The notes beneath the pieces were generated by a model. That model saw only the letters and a program-made list of their open reading frames with translations, was not told the DNA's origin and searched no databases. Shown in pieces: positions 9,470 through 18,726 of a stretch of DNA of 64,000 nt. Position 1 is the stretch's first letter; every line of letters begins with the position of its first letter. Position numbers and translations under genes: made by a program. Source of the stretch: Pedobacter metabolipauper (GTDB lineage Bacteria; Bacteroidota; Bacteroidia; Sphingobacteriales; Sphingobacteriaceae); contig NZ_SNYC01000007.1 in the NCBI RefSeq assembly GCF_004362715.1, positions 346,179-410,178 on the forward strand. The letters run 5' to 3'.

Positions 9470-12400
9470 ATGAGAAAATATATTATTATCCTTTTATGGG
9501 TATGTGGATGCTTTTGCCAGGTATTTGGGCAGAATGAAACAACACCTGTTACAATTACAGGAAAGGTAGTCGATAAAGACAACCAGCCTTTGCCAGGAGT
9601 TTCTGTAGTGGTCAAGGATCAGCCCGGCCTGGGAGTACCAACAAATTCTGATGGAAAGTACACCATTAAAACGAACAAATACAGATGGCTTGTTTTCTCC
9701 TTTGTTGGGTTTGAACCCCGGGAGATATTGATTAAAGATGATCTTGTGATCAATGTCGTAATGCAGGAATCTAAGTCCAGCGCACTTAATGAAATCGTAG
9801 TAACTGCAACAGGGCCCCAGAAGAGGATAACCGTGACCGGCGCGGTGACTACTGTAGATATGAGTACCATAAAAACACCAACTTCAAGTATCACCAATGC
9901 ATTGGCCGGAAATGTTGCAGGGGTTTTAGCTACGCAGCGTTCGGGACAACCCGGAAACAACTCATCCGAATTTTGGGTGCGTGGTATTTCTACCTTTGGT
10001 GCAGGTACTGCCGCCCTTGTCCTGGTAGATGGCTTTGAACGTAGCCTGAATGAGATCAATATTGAGGATATCCAGTCCTTCTCTGTACTTAAAGACGCTT
10101 CTGCGACCGCGATATACGGCTCAAGGGGTGCAAATGGTGTAATTTTGATCACTACCAAACGGGGAAAAGATGGTCGGGTTGCGATCAGCGGAAAAGCGGA
10201 GACTTCATATAATACCAGGACATTTACTCCTGAATTTGTAACGGGAACTACCTACGCCCAACTGATGAATGAAGCACGCAGCACACGTAACCAGACATCG
10301 TTTTACACAAATGACGACCTGGCACTGATACGTGACGGTCTGGATCCGGATCTTTTTCCTGATATCAACTGGATGAAAATGTTTCTCAAAGACGGCGCCG
10401 CTACCAAAAGAGGTTCATTGAACTTTGACGGCGGCGGGGCTACGGCGCGTTATTTTGTGTCCGGCAGTTATATTGACGAGGGCGGTATGTATAAAGTTGA
10501 CGATGCGTTGAACGGTTATAACAGCAATGCGAATTACAAACGCTGGAATTACAGGACAAACGTGGATATGAACCTAACCAAAACTACAGTAGTGAAGGTG
10601 GGTGTGGCTGGCTCTCTGGGCAAGCAGAATCTCCCCGGGGGTACTTATGATGAAATTTGGTACTCATTAATGGGTCAAAATCCGATTTCAATTCCAATTC
10701 AATATTCGGATGGGAAAATAGCTTCCCGGGGCGGAGCTGGACGAAATAACCCCTGGACGCTGATCACGCAGCAGGGTTATATCGAAAACTGGGAAAATAA
10801 GATCCAGACTAATGTGACTTTGGAACAGAACATGGACTTTTTAACTAAAGGCATGCGTTTTCTTGGAAGGTACGGTTACGATACGAATAACAGAAACAAT
10901 ATCAGAAGAATGAAATGGCCGGAGGGCTGGGAAGCAGAGCGGTTAAGAGATTCGAATGGGGACCTGATATTTCAGCGTCGTATCTCTGAGCAATTGCTGA
11001 CACAGACATCGTCTGCAGAAGGTGAGCGTTTAGAGTTCATGCAAGGCGAACTTCACTATGCAACAAGCATCGGCAGCCATAATATGGGAGGTATGCTGCA
11101 ATATACCCAGGAAAAGAAAGTGAATACCTCCAACTTTGGCGGAGACTTGATCCAGGGTATTGACAGACGTAACCAACGATTTGCCGGACAGTTTACGTAT
11201 GGTTTTAAATCCCGGTATTTTGTAGATTTCAGCTTTGGATACAATGGCTCGGAAAACTTTGCCCGTGGTCACCAGTTCGATTTCTTTCCAGCCGTTTCCG
11301 GAGCCTGGAACATTGGCGAGGAATCTTTTATCAAAGAACACCTGAAATGGATGAATATGTTCAAGATCCGCTATTCCTATGGTAAAGTGGGGAATGATTA
11401 TATGCCGACCCGTTTTCCTTACTTAGCTTCATTCAGAACATTCAATGCTACCGGTGATCCAAATAAGGGATATAATTGGGGAGATATTGAGAGTAATTTT
11501 GGATTTCCGGGCTTAACCTATGAAAATATCGCATCAAACTCCGTAACCTGGGAAGTAGCTACCAAGCATAACCTTGGCCTGGATATTTCATTCTTTAATG
11601 ACAAAATAGGCGGATCTCTGGATTATTTCCATGAACAACGGGACGGAATATATATGACACGGAATTTCGTGCCATCAAGCGTTGGTCTGCAGGCCGCAAA
11701 TCCCAGGGCCAATGTTGGGTCTGTTTTGTCCAAAGGATTTGACGGACAGATCAAAATTTCTCAGAATATAGGCCAGGTGAATTTTACCATGCGTGGTACG
11801 ATGACCTATAGCAAGAATGAGATCCTGGAAGCGGATGAACAATTCAGTAATTATCAGTATAACACTCAAGCGGGGTTCAGGGTTAACCAGAACAGGGGAC
11901 TCATTGCCCTCGGGCTCTTTAAAGACTATGAAGATATCAGAGATAGTCCGATCCAAACCTATGGACAGGTTATGCCAGGGGACATCAAATACAAAGATAT
12001 CAATGGCGATGGTAAAATAGACGACACCGATATACTACCGATCGGAGCAACTTCTTATCCAAACCTTGTTTACGGTTTTGCCCTGGTAACTCAGTGGAAG
12101 AGTTTTGACTTTAACGTACATTTTCAGGGGGCGGGCAAATCATCATTTTTTATCAATGGCTATACGGTGTATCCCTTCAGTCAGGGTGACTGGGGAAATA
12201 TCCTGACAGACTTTAATGAGTCTAACCGTTGGATCCTGGACGAGAATGAAGATGTAAATGCAGATTATCCCAGACTGAGCTATGGTGGTAACACCAACAA
12301 TTATAGACCTTCGTCGTACTGGCTTAGGGAAAGTACTTATTTGCGCCTTAAAACAGTAGAAGCAGGATATACATTGCCAAAGAGCCTGGTTAACAGGGTT

Positions 12401-12550
12401 CATGTAAACAGCCTGAGGCTGTTTTTTATGGGCACGAATGTATTTACATTCTCCAAATTCAAATTGTGGGATCCTGAAATGAATAGTTCTAACGGTCAGG
12501 CATATCCTTTAGCGAAGACCTTTACCATTGGCTTAACTGCCACCTTATAA
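9470..12550 (+). CDS. SusC/RagA-family TonB-linked outer-membrane protein (PUL 1)
   Basis: Outer-membrane importer, 1026 residues, that works with the following SusD lipoprotein to take up glycan fragments using TonB energy. Order: signal peptide ending near VFGQ, carboxypeptidase-D-regulatory-like domain (residues about 25-100), TonB box region (LNEIVVTATG), plug with the SusC signature SVLKDASATAIYGSRGANG, then a 22-strand barrel ending FTIGLTATL. A calcium-type DINGDGKIDDTD loop is visible at about residue 845. The ATG at 9470 is preferred over 9434 because it begins directly before the signal peptide. SusD follows 11 bp downstream. Confidence 0.95.
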   Translation: MRKYIIILLWVCGCFCQVFGQNETTPVTITGKVVDKDNQPLPGVSVVVKDQPGLGVPTNSDGKYTIKTNKYRWLVFSFVGFEPREILIKDDLVINVVMQESKSSALNEIVVTATGPQKRITVTGAVTTVDMSTIKTPTSSITNALAGNVAGVLATQRSGQPGNNSSEFWVRGISTFGAGTAALVLVDGFERSLNEINIEDIQSFSVLKDASATAIYGSRGANGVILITTKRGKDGRVAISGKAETSYNTRTFTPEFVTGTTYAQLMNEARSTRNQTSFYTNDDLALIRDGLDPDLFPDINWMKMFLKDGAATKRGSLNFDGGGATARYFVSGSYIDEGGMYKVDDALNGYNSNANYKRWNYRTNVDMNLTKTTVVKVGVAGSLGKQNLPGGTYDEIWYSLMGQNPISIPIQYSDGKIASRGGAGRNNPWTLITQQGYIENWENKIQTNVTLEQNMDFLTKGMRFLGRYGYDTNNRNNIRRMKWPEGWEAERLRDSNGDLIFQRRISEQLLTQTSSAEGERLEFMQGELHYATSIGSHNMGGMLQYTQEKKVNTSNFGGDLIQGIDRRNQRFAGQFTYGFKSRYFVDFSFGYNGSENFARGHQFDFFPAVSGAWNIGEESFIKEHLKWMNMFKIRYSYGKVGNDYMPTRFPYLASFRTFNATGDPNKGYNWGDIESNFGFPGLTYENIASNSVTWEVATKHNLGLDISFFNDKIGGSLDYFHEQRDGIYMTRNFVPSSVGLQAANPRANVGSVLSKGFDGQIKISQNIGQVNFTMRGTMTYSKNEILEADEQFSNYQYNTQAGFRVNQNRGLIALGLFKDYEDIRDSPIQTYGQVMPGDIKYKDINGDGKIDDTDILPIGATSYPNLVYGFALVTQWKSFDFNVHFQGAGKSSFFINGYTVYPFSQGDWGNILTDFNESNRWILDENEDVNADYPRLSYGGNTNNYRPSSYWLRESTYLRLKTVEAGYTLPKSLVNRVHVNSLRLFFMGTNVFTFSKFKLWDPEMNSSNGQAYPLAKTFTIGLTATL

Positions 12551-12561
12551 ACTTAAAGAGA

Positions 12562-14562
12562 ATGAAAACAAAATATATCAAAATTACGCTGTTTGCTTTT
12601 ACACTTTTCACTGCTTCGTGTAAAGATTACCTGAGTGTAGATCACTTCTTTTCCGACAGACAAAGTGAAGAGCGCATATTTAACAGCAGGGATTACACAG
12701 AGCAATGGCTGGCGAATTGTTATAACCAGTTATTAGATTACAATCTCGAAATTGGACATAAGAATTTTACGGTCTCCAATTATGCAGATGATATGTACTA
12801 CAACGAAGGGGGGAATGGTGCTGATTACAGAAGGTTTAAATTTGGTGAGTACGATTATAACTGGTACAAGCAGTCCTGGTCGCAATCCTACGCAGGAATT
12901 CGCCAGGCTTCTGTAATGATCAATGCAATGGCTGGAAGCAGCACTTTTACCGCGCAGCAAATCGCACAGTATAAGGCTGAAGCGCGTTTTATCAGGGCTT
13001 ACCTGTATTGGTTACTGCTGAGGAAATACGGACCTGTCCCAATTATGCCTGAAAATGGAGTAGACTATGATCAGAGTTATGGTAGTTTGTCTTATCCGCG
13101 TAATACGTATGATGAGGTGGTCGATTTCATTTCTTCGGAAATGGTATTAGCCGCCAAAGACCTGCCAATGAGGCAAGATAACCGGAATATTGCCCGCCCA
13201 ACCCGTGGTGCTGCTTTGGCTACCCGGGCAAAAGCATTGCTGTATCTGGCAAGCCCATTGGCAAACGGCAATGCAGATATGGCAGATTTCATGGATGACA
13301 AGGGAAGATCGCTCATACCGCAGCAATACAGCGAAGAAAAGTGGGCGAGGGCAGCAGCAGCAGCTAAAGATGTGATTGATTTAAATATATACAGGCTTTA
13401 TACTGCTGAGCGGAAGATCAAGGGTACAGAAACCTATCCGGTAACAATAATACCGCCCTATCATCCGGTACATTCGGACAAAAGTTTCCCGGAGGGCTGG
13501 GCCAATATAGATCCATTTGAGTCATACCGGGCCTTGTTCAATGGTGATCTGTATGCTGCCGAAAATCCGGAAATGATCTTCACACGAGGGGAAAACCAAA
13601 CCGATCAGGAACATGGCGTAATCTCATTAACAAGACATCAGATGCCACAGATGGCCGGAGGATGGAACTGTCATGGCCTTACATTGAAGCAATGCGATGC
13701 TTACGATATGGCCGATGGTAAGCCCTTTAACCGGGAGGAGATCTTAGCTAAATATGGCTCCAAAATGTTCGTGCAAAGTAACGAACTGGAACAATTCAAG
13801 CCATTAAAGGCGAATGTTTGGAAAGAGTTTGCAAACCGTGAACCCCGGTTTTATGCGTCAGTCGCTTTTAGTGGAGCATTATGGACAATGTCAAGTGCTA
13901 CCAATGACCCGGGCAACAACACCAATAAACAGGTATTTTATTACCGTGGCGAGTCTGAAGGAAGAGTCAATGGTGATCGGTGGTTGCCGACTGGGATTGG
14001 CATGATGAAATATGTAAATCCGAAGGACAATGCTACGAACGGTGGTACCATCTATCCAAAAGTAGAAATTACGATCCGCTATGCAGATATTCTGCTCATG
14101 TATGCGGAATCGTTAAATGAACTGTCGGCATCATTTGATATTCCATCATGGGACGGGGCGACTAAACACATTGTCTCAAGGGATGTAAACGCCATAAGTA
14201 AAGCGATTGGACCGGTTCGGATCCGTGCAGGGGTTCCTGATTATGAAATGCCGGTCTACATGGATCAAAAGAGGTTGCGCAACAGCATTAAGCACGAACG
14301 ACAATTGGAATTGCTTGGTGAGAACCAGCGCTACTATGATTTAAGACGCTGGAAAGATGCGCCGGTAAAGGAGGCTGAACAAATATACGGGTACAATACA
14401 TTGATTACCAAGCAAAATGCAGCGCTATTCTACTCACCTGTACGGGTCCCTCTGTTACAAACTGCATTTTCTAAGAAGATGTATTTCTGGCCTATCGATT
14501 GGGATGAGTTGCGTGAGAACAAACGGATGACTCAGGCACCAGGCTGGCAGTCTTTTGATTAA
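12562..14562 (+). CDS. SusD/RagB-family glycan-binding lipoprotein (PUL 1)
   Basis: A 666-residue outer-membrane lipoprotein, long for SusD. The lipobox ASC ends the signal peptide at residue 20, followed by KDYLSVDHFF. Helical TPR-like features include AEARFIRAYLYWLLLRKYGPVP and the C-terminal conserved block of the family, IKHERQLELLGENQRYYDLRRWK at about residues 573-595 (SusD/RagB C-terminal domain). It caps the SusC pore and captures ligand. It is cotranscribed with susC (11 bp) and with the DUF4973 gene (20 bp). The ligand cannot be predicted from sequence alone. Confidence 0.95.
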   Translation: MKTKYIKITLFAFTLFTASCKDYLSVDHFFSDRQSEERIFNSRDYTEQWLANCYNQLLDYNLEIGHKNFTVSNYADDMYYNEGGNGADYRRFKFGEYDYNWYKQSWSQSYAGIRQASVMINAMAGSSTFTAQQIAQYKAEARFIRAYLYWLLLRKYGPVPIMPENGVDYDQSYGSLSYPRNTYDEVVDFISSEMVLAAKDLPMRQDNRNIARPTRGAALATRAKALLYLASPLANGNADMADFMDDKGRSLIPQQYSEEKWARAAAAAKDVIDLNIYRLYTAERKIKGTETYPVTIIPPYHPVHSDKSFPEGWANIDPFESYRALFNGDLYAAENPEMIFTRGENQTDQEHGVISLTRHQMPQMAGGWNCHGLTLKQCDAYDMADGKPFNREEILAKYGSKMFVQSNELEQFKPLKANVWKEFANREPRFYASVAFSGALWTMSSATNDPGNNTNKQVFYYRGESEGRVNGDRWLPTGIGMMKYVNPKDNATNGGTIYPKVEITIRYADILLMYAESLNELSASFDIPSWDGATKHIVSRDVNAISKAIGPVRIRAGVPDYEMPVYMDQKRLRNSIKHERQLELLGENQRYYDLRRWKDAPVKEAEQIYGYNTLITKQNAALFYSPVRVPLLQTAFSKKMYFWPIDWDELRENKRMTQAPGWQSFD

Positions 14563-14582
14563 TTTAATAATTGATATATATC

Positions 14583-15584
14583 ATGAGAAATTTTTATAAA
14601 TGTATCGTCGCACTTGCATTGATTGCTTCTTTCGGATCATGTAATGACGAGTGGACAGATGAATTGTATGTTAAGATGGTGTCTTTTAAAGCACCTGTAG
14701 GAACTGAAGGTGTAACGGAAGTATATCTCCGTTATAAAAAGGATGGCGAGGTAGAGTATAATCTGCCGGTAATTGTGAGCGGGTCACAAGAGAATGATAA
14801 AGATATGCAGATACAAATTGGGGTAGACAACGATACGCTAAACGTACTTAATCAGGAAAAATATCAGTATCGTACTGATTTATATTACAAGCAGTTAACG
14901 AATGATTTTTTTGATCTGTCTTCCGCTTCATGCTTTATTCCTAAAGGATCGCATACGGCGAATTATAAGATTAAATTTAAGTTTTCGAATCTTAATCTTG
15001 TTGAACGTTGGGTGCTTCCTCTTACTATAAAGGATGATCCCTCGTATATAGCCAACCATCGCAAAGGATGGAGAAAAGCATTGCTGTATGTGAAACCATT
15101 TAACAACTATTCAGGGAGTTATTCTTCGACGTCGATGAATATTTATTTTGATAAAGAAAACTCGGCTCCCATGGTGATGAGTACGAAGACCGCCTGGGTG
15201 GTAGATGAAAACACCGTATTTTTTTATGCAGGCATGGTTGAAGAAAGATCTGAAGAGCGTGGTCTTTATAAAATTTCTATGCAGTTTGGAACACCGGTAG
15301 AAAATAGTGACGGAAGCAAAACAGGCACCCTTACCTTAAGAGCAGAAAATGGCGCTATAAACTTCGAGGTATTGGGCCAGCCTACCTATCAAATCAGAAA
15401 GGTTCAGGATGCGGTATTGCCTTACCTGGTCAGTGAATACTGTACCGTGAATATCCGATATAAATATGATGACATCACTTCTATTTCGAATATGCCCATC
15501 CGATACAGAGCTGAAGGAGCGATGACGATGGAGCGGAAAAAGAATACGCTAACTCCAGACGAAGATCAGGCCATCCTGTGGTAA
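14583..15584 (+). CDS. DUF4973/DUF1735-type surface lipoprotein
   Basis: A 333-residue lipoprotein (lipobox FGSC at about residue 20, then NDEWTDELYVKMVSFKAP) matching the layout of DUF4973 proteins, with a DUF1735-like Ig domain in the N-terminal half (YNLPVIVSGS, CFIPKGSHTANYKIKF). Such proteins follow SusC/SusD pairs and are presumed surface glycan-binding subunits. The ATG at 14583 is chosen over a TTG at 14571. It is last in the operon; a strong terminator follows at 15622. The function as a binding protein is inferred from context, not from ligand residues. Confidence 0.75.
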   Translation: MRNFYKCIVALALIASFGSCNDEWTDELYVKMVSFKAPVGTEGVTEVYLRYKKDGEVEYNLPVIVSGSQENDKDMQIQIGVDNDTLNVLNQEKYQYRTDLYYKQLTNDFFDLSSASCFIPKGSHTANYKIKFKFSNLNLVERWVLPLTIKDDPSYIANHRKGWRKALLYVKPFNNYSGSYSSTSMNIYFDKENSAPMVMSTKTAWVVDENTVFFYAGMVEERSEERGLYKISMQFGTPVENSDGSKTGTLTLRAENGAINFEVLGQPTYQIRKVQDAVLPYLVSEYCTVNIRYKYDDITSISNMPIRYRAEGAMTMERKKNTLTPDEDQAILW

Positions 15585-15621
15585 CTGGAAACAAAATATT
15601 TTTCTAAATTTTATGTTCATC

Positions 15622-15656
15622 AATGGGGGTGTCACACACAGCACTCCCATTTTTTT
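15622..15656 (+). terminator. Rho-independent terminator of PUL 1
   Basis: Arms AATGGGGGTG and CACTCCCATT (15622-15631, 15642-15651) pair over 10 bp with one G-U, a 10-nt loop and a run of seven T. It ends the susCD operon 38 bp after the last stop. Confidence 0.85.
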
Positions 15657-15845
15657 GTTTTATCGCAGTTGATATACATGCAATTGCTTAAGAGGAAAAG
15701 TGGGTGAGCCGTCACTGAGATGATTTGCTGTTAGCGGCATAAACAATTATGTTTTTTACATTAGAGTCAATTGATAAATAGTTTGAGAATGTCTGATAAA
15801 AGGTTAAACTTGTGTAACCAAATATTAGCCTAATCTCTTGCTTCA

Positions 15846-17477
15846 ATGTTAAAGAAAATTAACCTTTTGACTTTATGTATCGTAGTACTGCTTGTTTTGA
15901 AAGGAGACCTGGCATTTTGCCGCTCCAGTAAAGATAGCTTGCTTAATATCCTTAAAATAGAACTTAAGAATAACGTTTACGACCATCAGCATGAAAAAAA
16001 GGTTAATAATTTAAAGCGTACCGCCAAGGCGACCTCAAAATTAAACTACCAGGAAATATACCGCATATACAGCATTATTCTGGAAGAGTATAAATTCTAT
16101 CAATTTGACTCTGCCTATGTCTATGTTCAAAAGATCATTGATCTTAGTCAAAAACATAAAGACGAATTTAAAGTCAAAGAAGGCAAGATCCAACTGCTGC
16201 AAATTTTAACACCTTCGGGAATGTATAAAGAAGGTAGTGAACTGATAGCGGAACTTGATAGTGAAACGATCCCTTTAGAACTCAGAGCAATCTATCATGG
16301 CCATAAAGCACGATTTTACGAATCTCTCGCAAAATACAACAACGATCAATTTTATGCAGCGCAATACCGGGCCAAGGCTACAGCACAATTCAGTGAAATG
16401 TATTCGGTTTCTCCCCCAAATAAATTTGAAGAAATAATCGGCCATTCTGCAGATACCAGCAGCTCGGCGAGACGTCTGCGTCCGCCTAATTTTTATTTAC
16501 ATTTCATTACACATAATGGATTGTCGGATCATAAAATTGCAATGGTAGCCATGAGATTGAGCTATAACTATTCCGGGGACGACAGAATTATGTTTTTAGC
16601 GCTTTCCGCAATCAGTGACATCCGCTCATCAACTAAAGACACCCAGGCCATTCTTAAGTTGGGAGAAGAATTATATAAAGCTGGTGATCTCAGTATGGCC
16701 TATGCGTGTATCAATAAGGCTATTTCTGATGCAGAGTTTTATGGTGCCAGAGGTCATAAAATAGACATTCAAAATGTATTACCACTAATAGCCGGAAAAA
16801 CCATTTTGGAAACTGAACGGCAAAGAGATAAGTCTATTATATACACTTTAATATTTGCTTTTATAGTCTTGATTGTGCTCTGTGTACTGTTCATTGTTTA
16901 TGTACAGCTTAAAAAAGTAAAAGTCAGTGAACAGCTAATTAATAAAAAGAACGATGAACTGGCTTCGATTAACATGAAGCTTATGGAACATACCCGAATA
17001 AATGAAGAATATATTGGTTTCTTCTTTAAAAGATCTTTTTCCTACATCAGTATGCTTGAGAAACTAAAAAGGAAGATAGAACACAATATTAAAACGAAGC
17101 GCGTTAATGAAGCGCTTGATATCGTGACGTCCATACAAATTAGCAAGGAACGGGAATATTTGTATCATACCCTGGATCAGATATTTCTGAAATTATTTCC
17201 GAATTTCGTTCCTGCATTTAATGAGTTGCTAAAACCTGAAGATCAAATCTGGCCGCAAAAGGAACATTCTCTGAATACGGTGCTGCGCATATTTGCCTTA
17301 ATAAGATTGGGAATAAAAGATGATGAAACCATTGCTGGAATATTAGACTATTCTGTGAGTACGATTTACACGTACAAAATCCGTATTAAATCTAAAGCTA
17401 TAGTTAAAGGTGAAGAGTTTGATAGAAGGATACTAGGTATTAAATTTATCAATCATCAGGAAAATAAAAAGACTTAA
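15846..17477 (+). CDS. DUF6377 membrane sensor/regulator
   Basis: A 543-residue protein with a signal or anchor peptide (1-25), a helical TPR-like exported region (about 30-325), one strong transmembrane segment (about 338-360), a short coiled coil, and a cytoplasmic C-terminal part with a helix-turn-helix-like block (DDETIAGILDYSVSTIYTYKIRIKSK). This is the DUF6377 layout of Bacteroidota, where such proteins sit beside SusC/SusD genes and are presumed one-component transmembrane regulators. It lies directly after the PUL 1 terminator, so control of PUL 1 is the natural inference. The HTH resembles the LuxR class. Confidence 0.8.
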   Translation: MLKKINLLTLCIVVLLVLKGDLAFCRSSKDSLLNILKIELKNNVYDHQHEKKVNNLKRTAKATSKLNYQEIYRIYSIILEEYKFYQFDSAYVYVQKIIDLSQKHKDEFKVKEGKIQLLQILTPSGMYKEGSELIAELDSETIPLELRAIYHGHKARFYESLAKYNNDQFYAAQYRAKATAQFSEMYSVSPPNKFEEIIGHSADTSSSARRLRPPNFYLHFITHNGLSDHKIAMVAMRLSYNYSGDDRIMFLALSAISDIRSSTKDTQAILKLGEELYKAGDLSMAYACINKAISDAEFYGARGHKIDIQNVLPLIAGKTILETERQRDKSIIYTLIFAFIVLIVLCVLFIVYVQLKKVKVSEQLINKKNDELASINMKLMEHTRINEEYIGFFFKRSFSYISMLEKLKRKIEHNIKTKRVNEALDIVTSIQISKEREYLYHTLDQIFLKLFPNFVPAFNELLKPEDQIWPQKEHSLNTVLRIFALIRLGIKDDETIAGILDYSVSTIYTYKIRIKSKAIVKGEEFDRRILGIKFINHQENKKT

Positions 17478-17501
17478 ATTTAAAGCATAACCCATAAATA
17501 G

Positions 17502-17972
17502 ATGACATTCAAATTCCTAAAGCGCAACCGTTCTATTATCCTTTATGGAGCATCGCTGGCTATTTTGTTATTGATCATGAAATGGCTTGAATGGCGTATT
17601 GTCGTTCTTGATAATGCCTTTGAATTGTATGCGGGTGCTGTTGCGGTGTTGTTTACCGGACTGGGTATTTGGCTGGCTAACAAATTAACCAGCCCTAAAA
17701 CCAATACCGTGATCATAGAAAAGGAAGTGTTTGTTAAAAGGGATAATTTCGTACTAAATGAAACTGAAATAATCCGTCTGGGGCTAAGCAAACGTGAACT
17801 GGAAGTATTGCATTTGATGGCTGACGGTTTAAGTAACCAGCAGATTGCTGAGCGCTTGTTTGTGTCCTTAAATACTATTAAAACCCATTCGTCCAGAATA
17901 TTTGAAAAGCTGGAAGTGAAACGCCGCACTCAGGCTATTGAAACAGCGAGGAAGCGGAACATTATACCCTGA
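17502..17972 (+). CDS. Membrane-tethered LuxR-type HTH regulator
   Basis: A 156-residue protein with two N-terminal transmembrane helices (about 11-27 and 40-60) and a C-terminal LuxR/GerE-type DNA-binding domain (LSKRELEVLHLMADGLSNQQ, then LFVSLNTIKTHSSRIFEKL). There is no receiver domain, so it is a membrane-anchored transcription factor rather than a classical response regulator. It starts 24 bp after the DUF6377 gene and may be cotranscribed; it is followed by a DUF4199 membrane protein, a pairing common in Bacteroidota. Targets unknown. Confidence 0.85.
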   Translation: MTFKFLKRNRSIILYGASLAILLLIMKWLEWRIVVLDNAFELYAGAVAVLFTGLGIWLANKLTSPKTNTVIIEKEVFVKRDNFVLNETEIIRLGLSKRELEVLHLMADGLSNQQIAERLFVSLNTIKTHSSRIFEKLEVKRRTQAIETARKRNIIP

Positions 17973-18086
17973 TCTTGTTCACCCTTTGGTATTAAAAATA
18001 CTATTTTTATTAAAATCACCCTAAAGTATGAGGGAGATGATGCGTCGATCATTCAACTTTGCGTCCTAAACTTTAATTAAATCAGT

Positions 18087-18611
18087 ATGAAAAAAAATGT
18101 ACTTGTCTACGGCTTGATCTCTGGCATCTGCGTAGCCACCTTTATGTCTTTCTCTATTGCCTATTGTTATAATAAAGGCTCGTTCGATGGCAGTATGCTG
18201 CTAGGTTATGCCGCCATGCTGCTATCCTTCTCCTTAATATTTGTAGGCGTAAAAAACTATCGTGATCAACATAGCGGAGGCCTGATCAGCTTTGGTAAAG
18301 CATTTATAATGTCCTTATATATGGCGCTTATCGCCTCAACCTTATATGTTGCGGGATGGATGATCGCTTATTATAATTTCTTTCCTGATTTTATAGATAA
18401 ACTGGCCGCCTATCAGTTGAGTCCGGCTAAGGTAAGTGGAATGAGTTCTCAGGAAATAGCTGGCATTCGCGAGCAGATGGAAATGTTTAAAGAATGGTAT
18501 GCTACCCCACTTGGGGTAGCTGGTGCGACTTATATGGAGATCCTGCCTGTAGGAATTGTCGTGGCGCTGATCACTGCGCTCGTTTTAAAACGAAGGGTGC
18601 TAAAGGTATAA
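18087..18611 (+). CDS. DUF4199 integral membrane protein
   Basis: A 174-residue protein with four predicted transmembrane helices (about 7-28, 35-54, 70-95, 145-168) and the family pattern GGLISFGKAFIMSLYMALIA. DUF4199 proteins are of unknown function and often adjoin small LuxR-type regulators, as here. A -7-like element CAACTTTG is about 35 bp upstream, so it may have its own promoter. The stop codon abuts the first base of the LacI twin-box operator at 18612. Confidence 0.8.
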   Translation: MKKNVLVYGLISGICVATFMSFSIAYCYNKGSFDGSMLLGYAAMLLSFSLIFVGVKNYRDQHSGGLISFGKAFIMSLYMALIASTLYVAGWMIAYYNFFPDFIDKLAAYQLSPAKVSGMSSQEIAGIREQMEMFKEWYATPLGVAGATYMEILPVGIVVALITALVLKRRVLKV

Positions 18612-18643
18612 TGGGAGCCGTCCCAAAAGTGGGAGCGTTCCCA
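18612..18643. promoter_or_regulatory. LacI-type twin-box operator before the GH2 gene
   Basis: Two tandem palindromic boxes, TGGGAGCCGTCCCA (18612-18625) and TGGGAGCGTTCCCA (18630-18643), are spaced 18 bp centre to centre. The same arrangement recurs at 22762-22793 (27 of 32 positions identical). The GC-rich palindrome with central CG fits LacI-family operators. A -7-like AATATTTG follows at 18661-18668, then the GH2 ATG at 18727. Confidence 0.75.
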
Positions 18644-18726
18644 TGAACGGGTTAATGCATAATATTTGTTTTTTATGGTTATTAGTGAATAGATTTGATC
18701 ACCAATTATAAATTAAAGTATTTGCT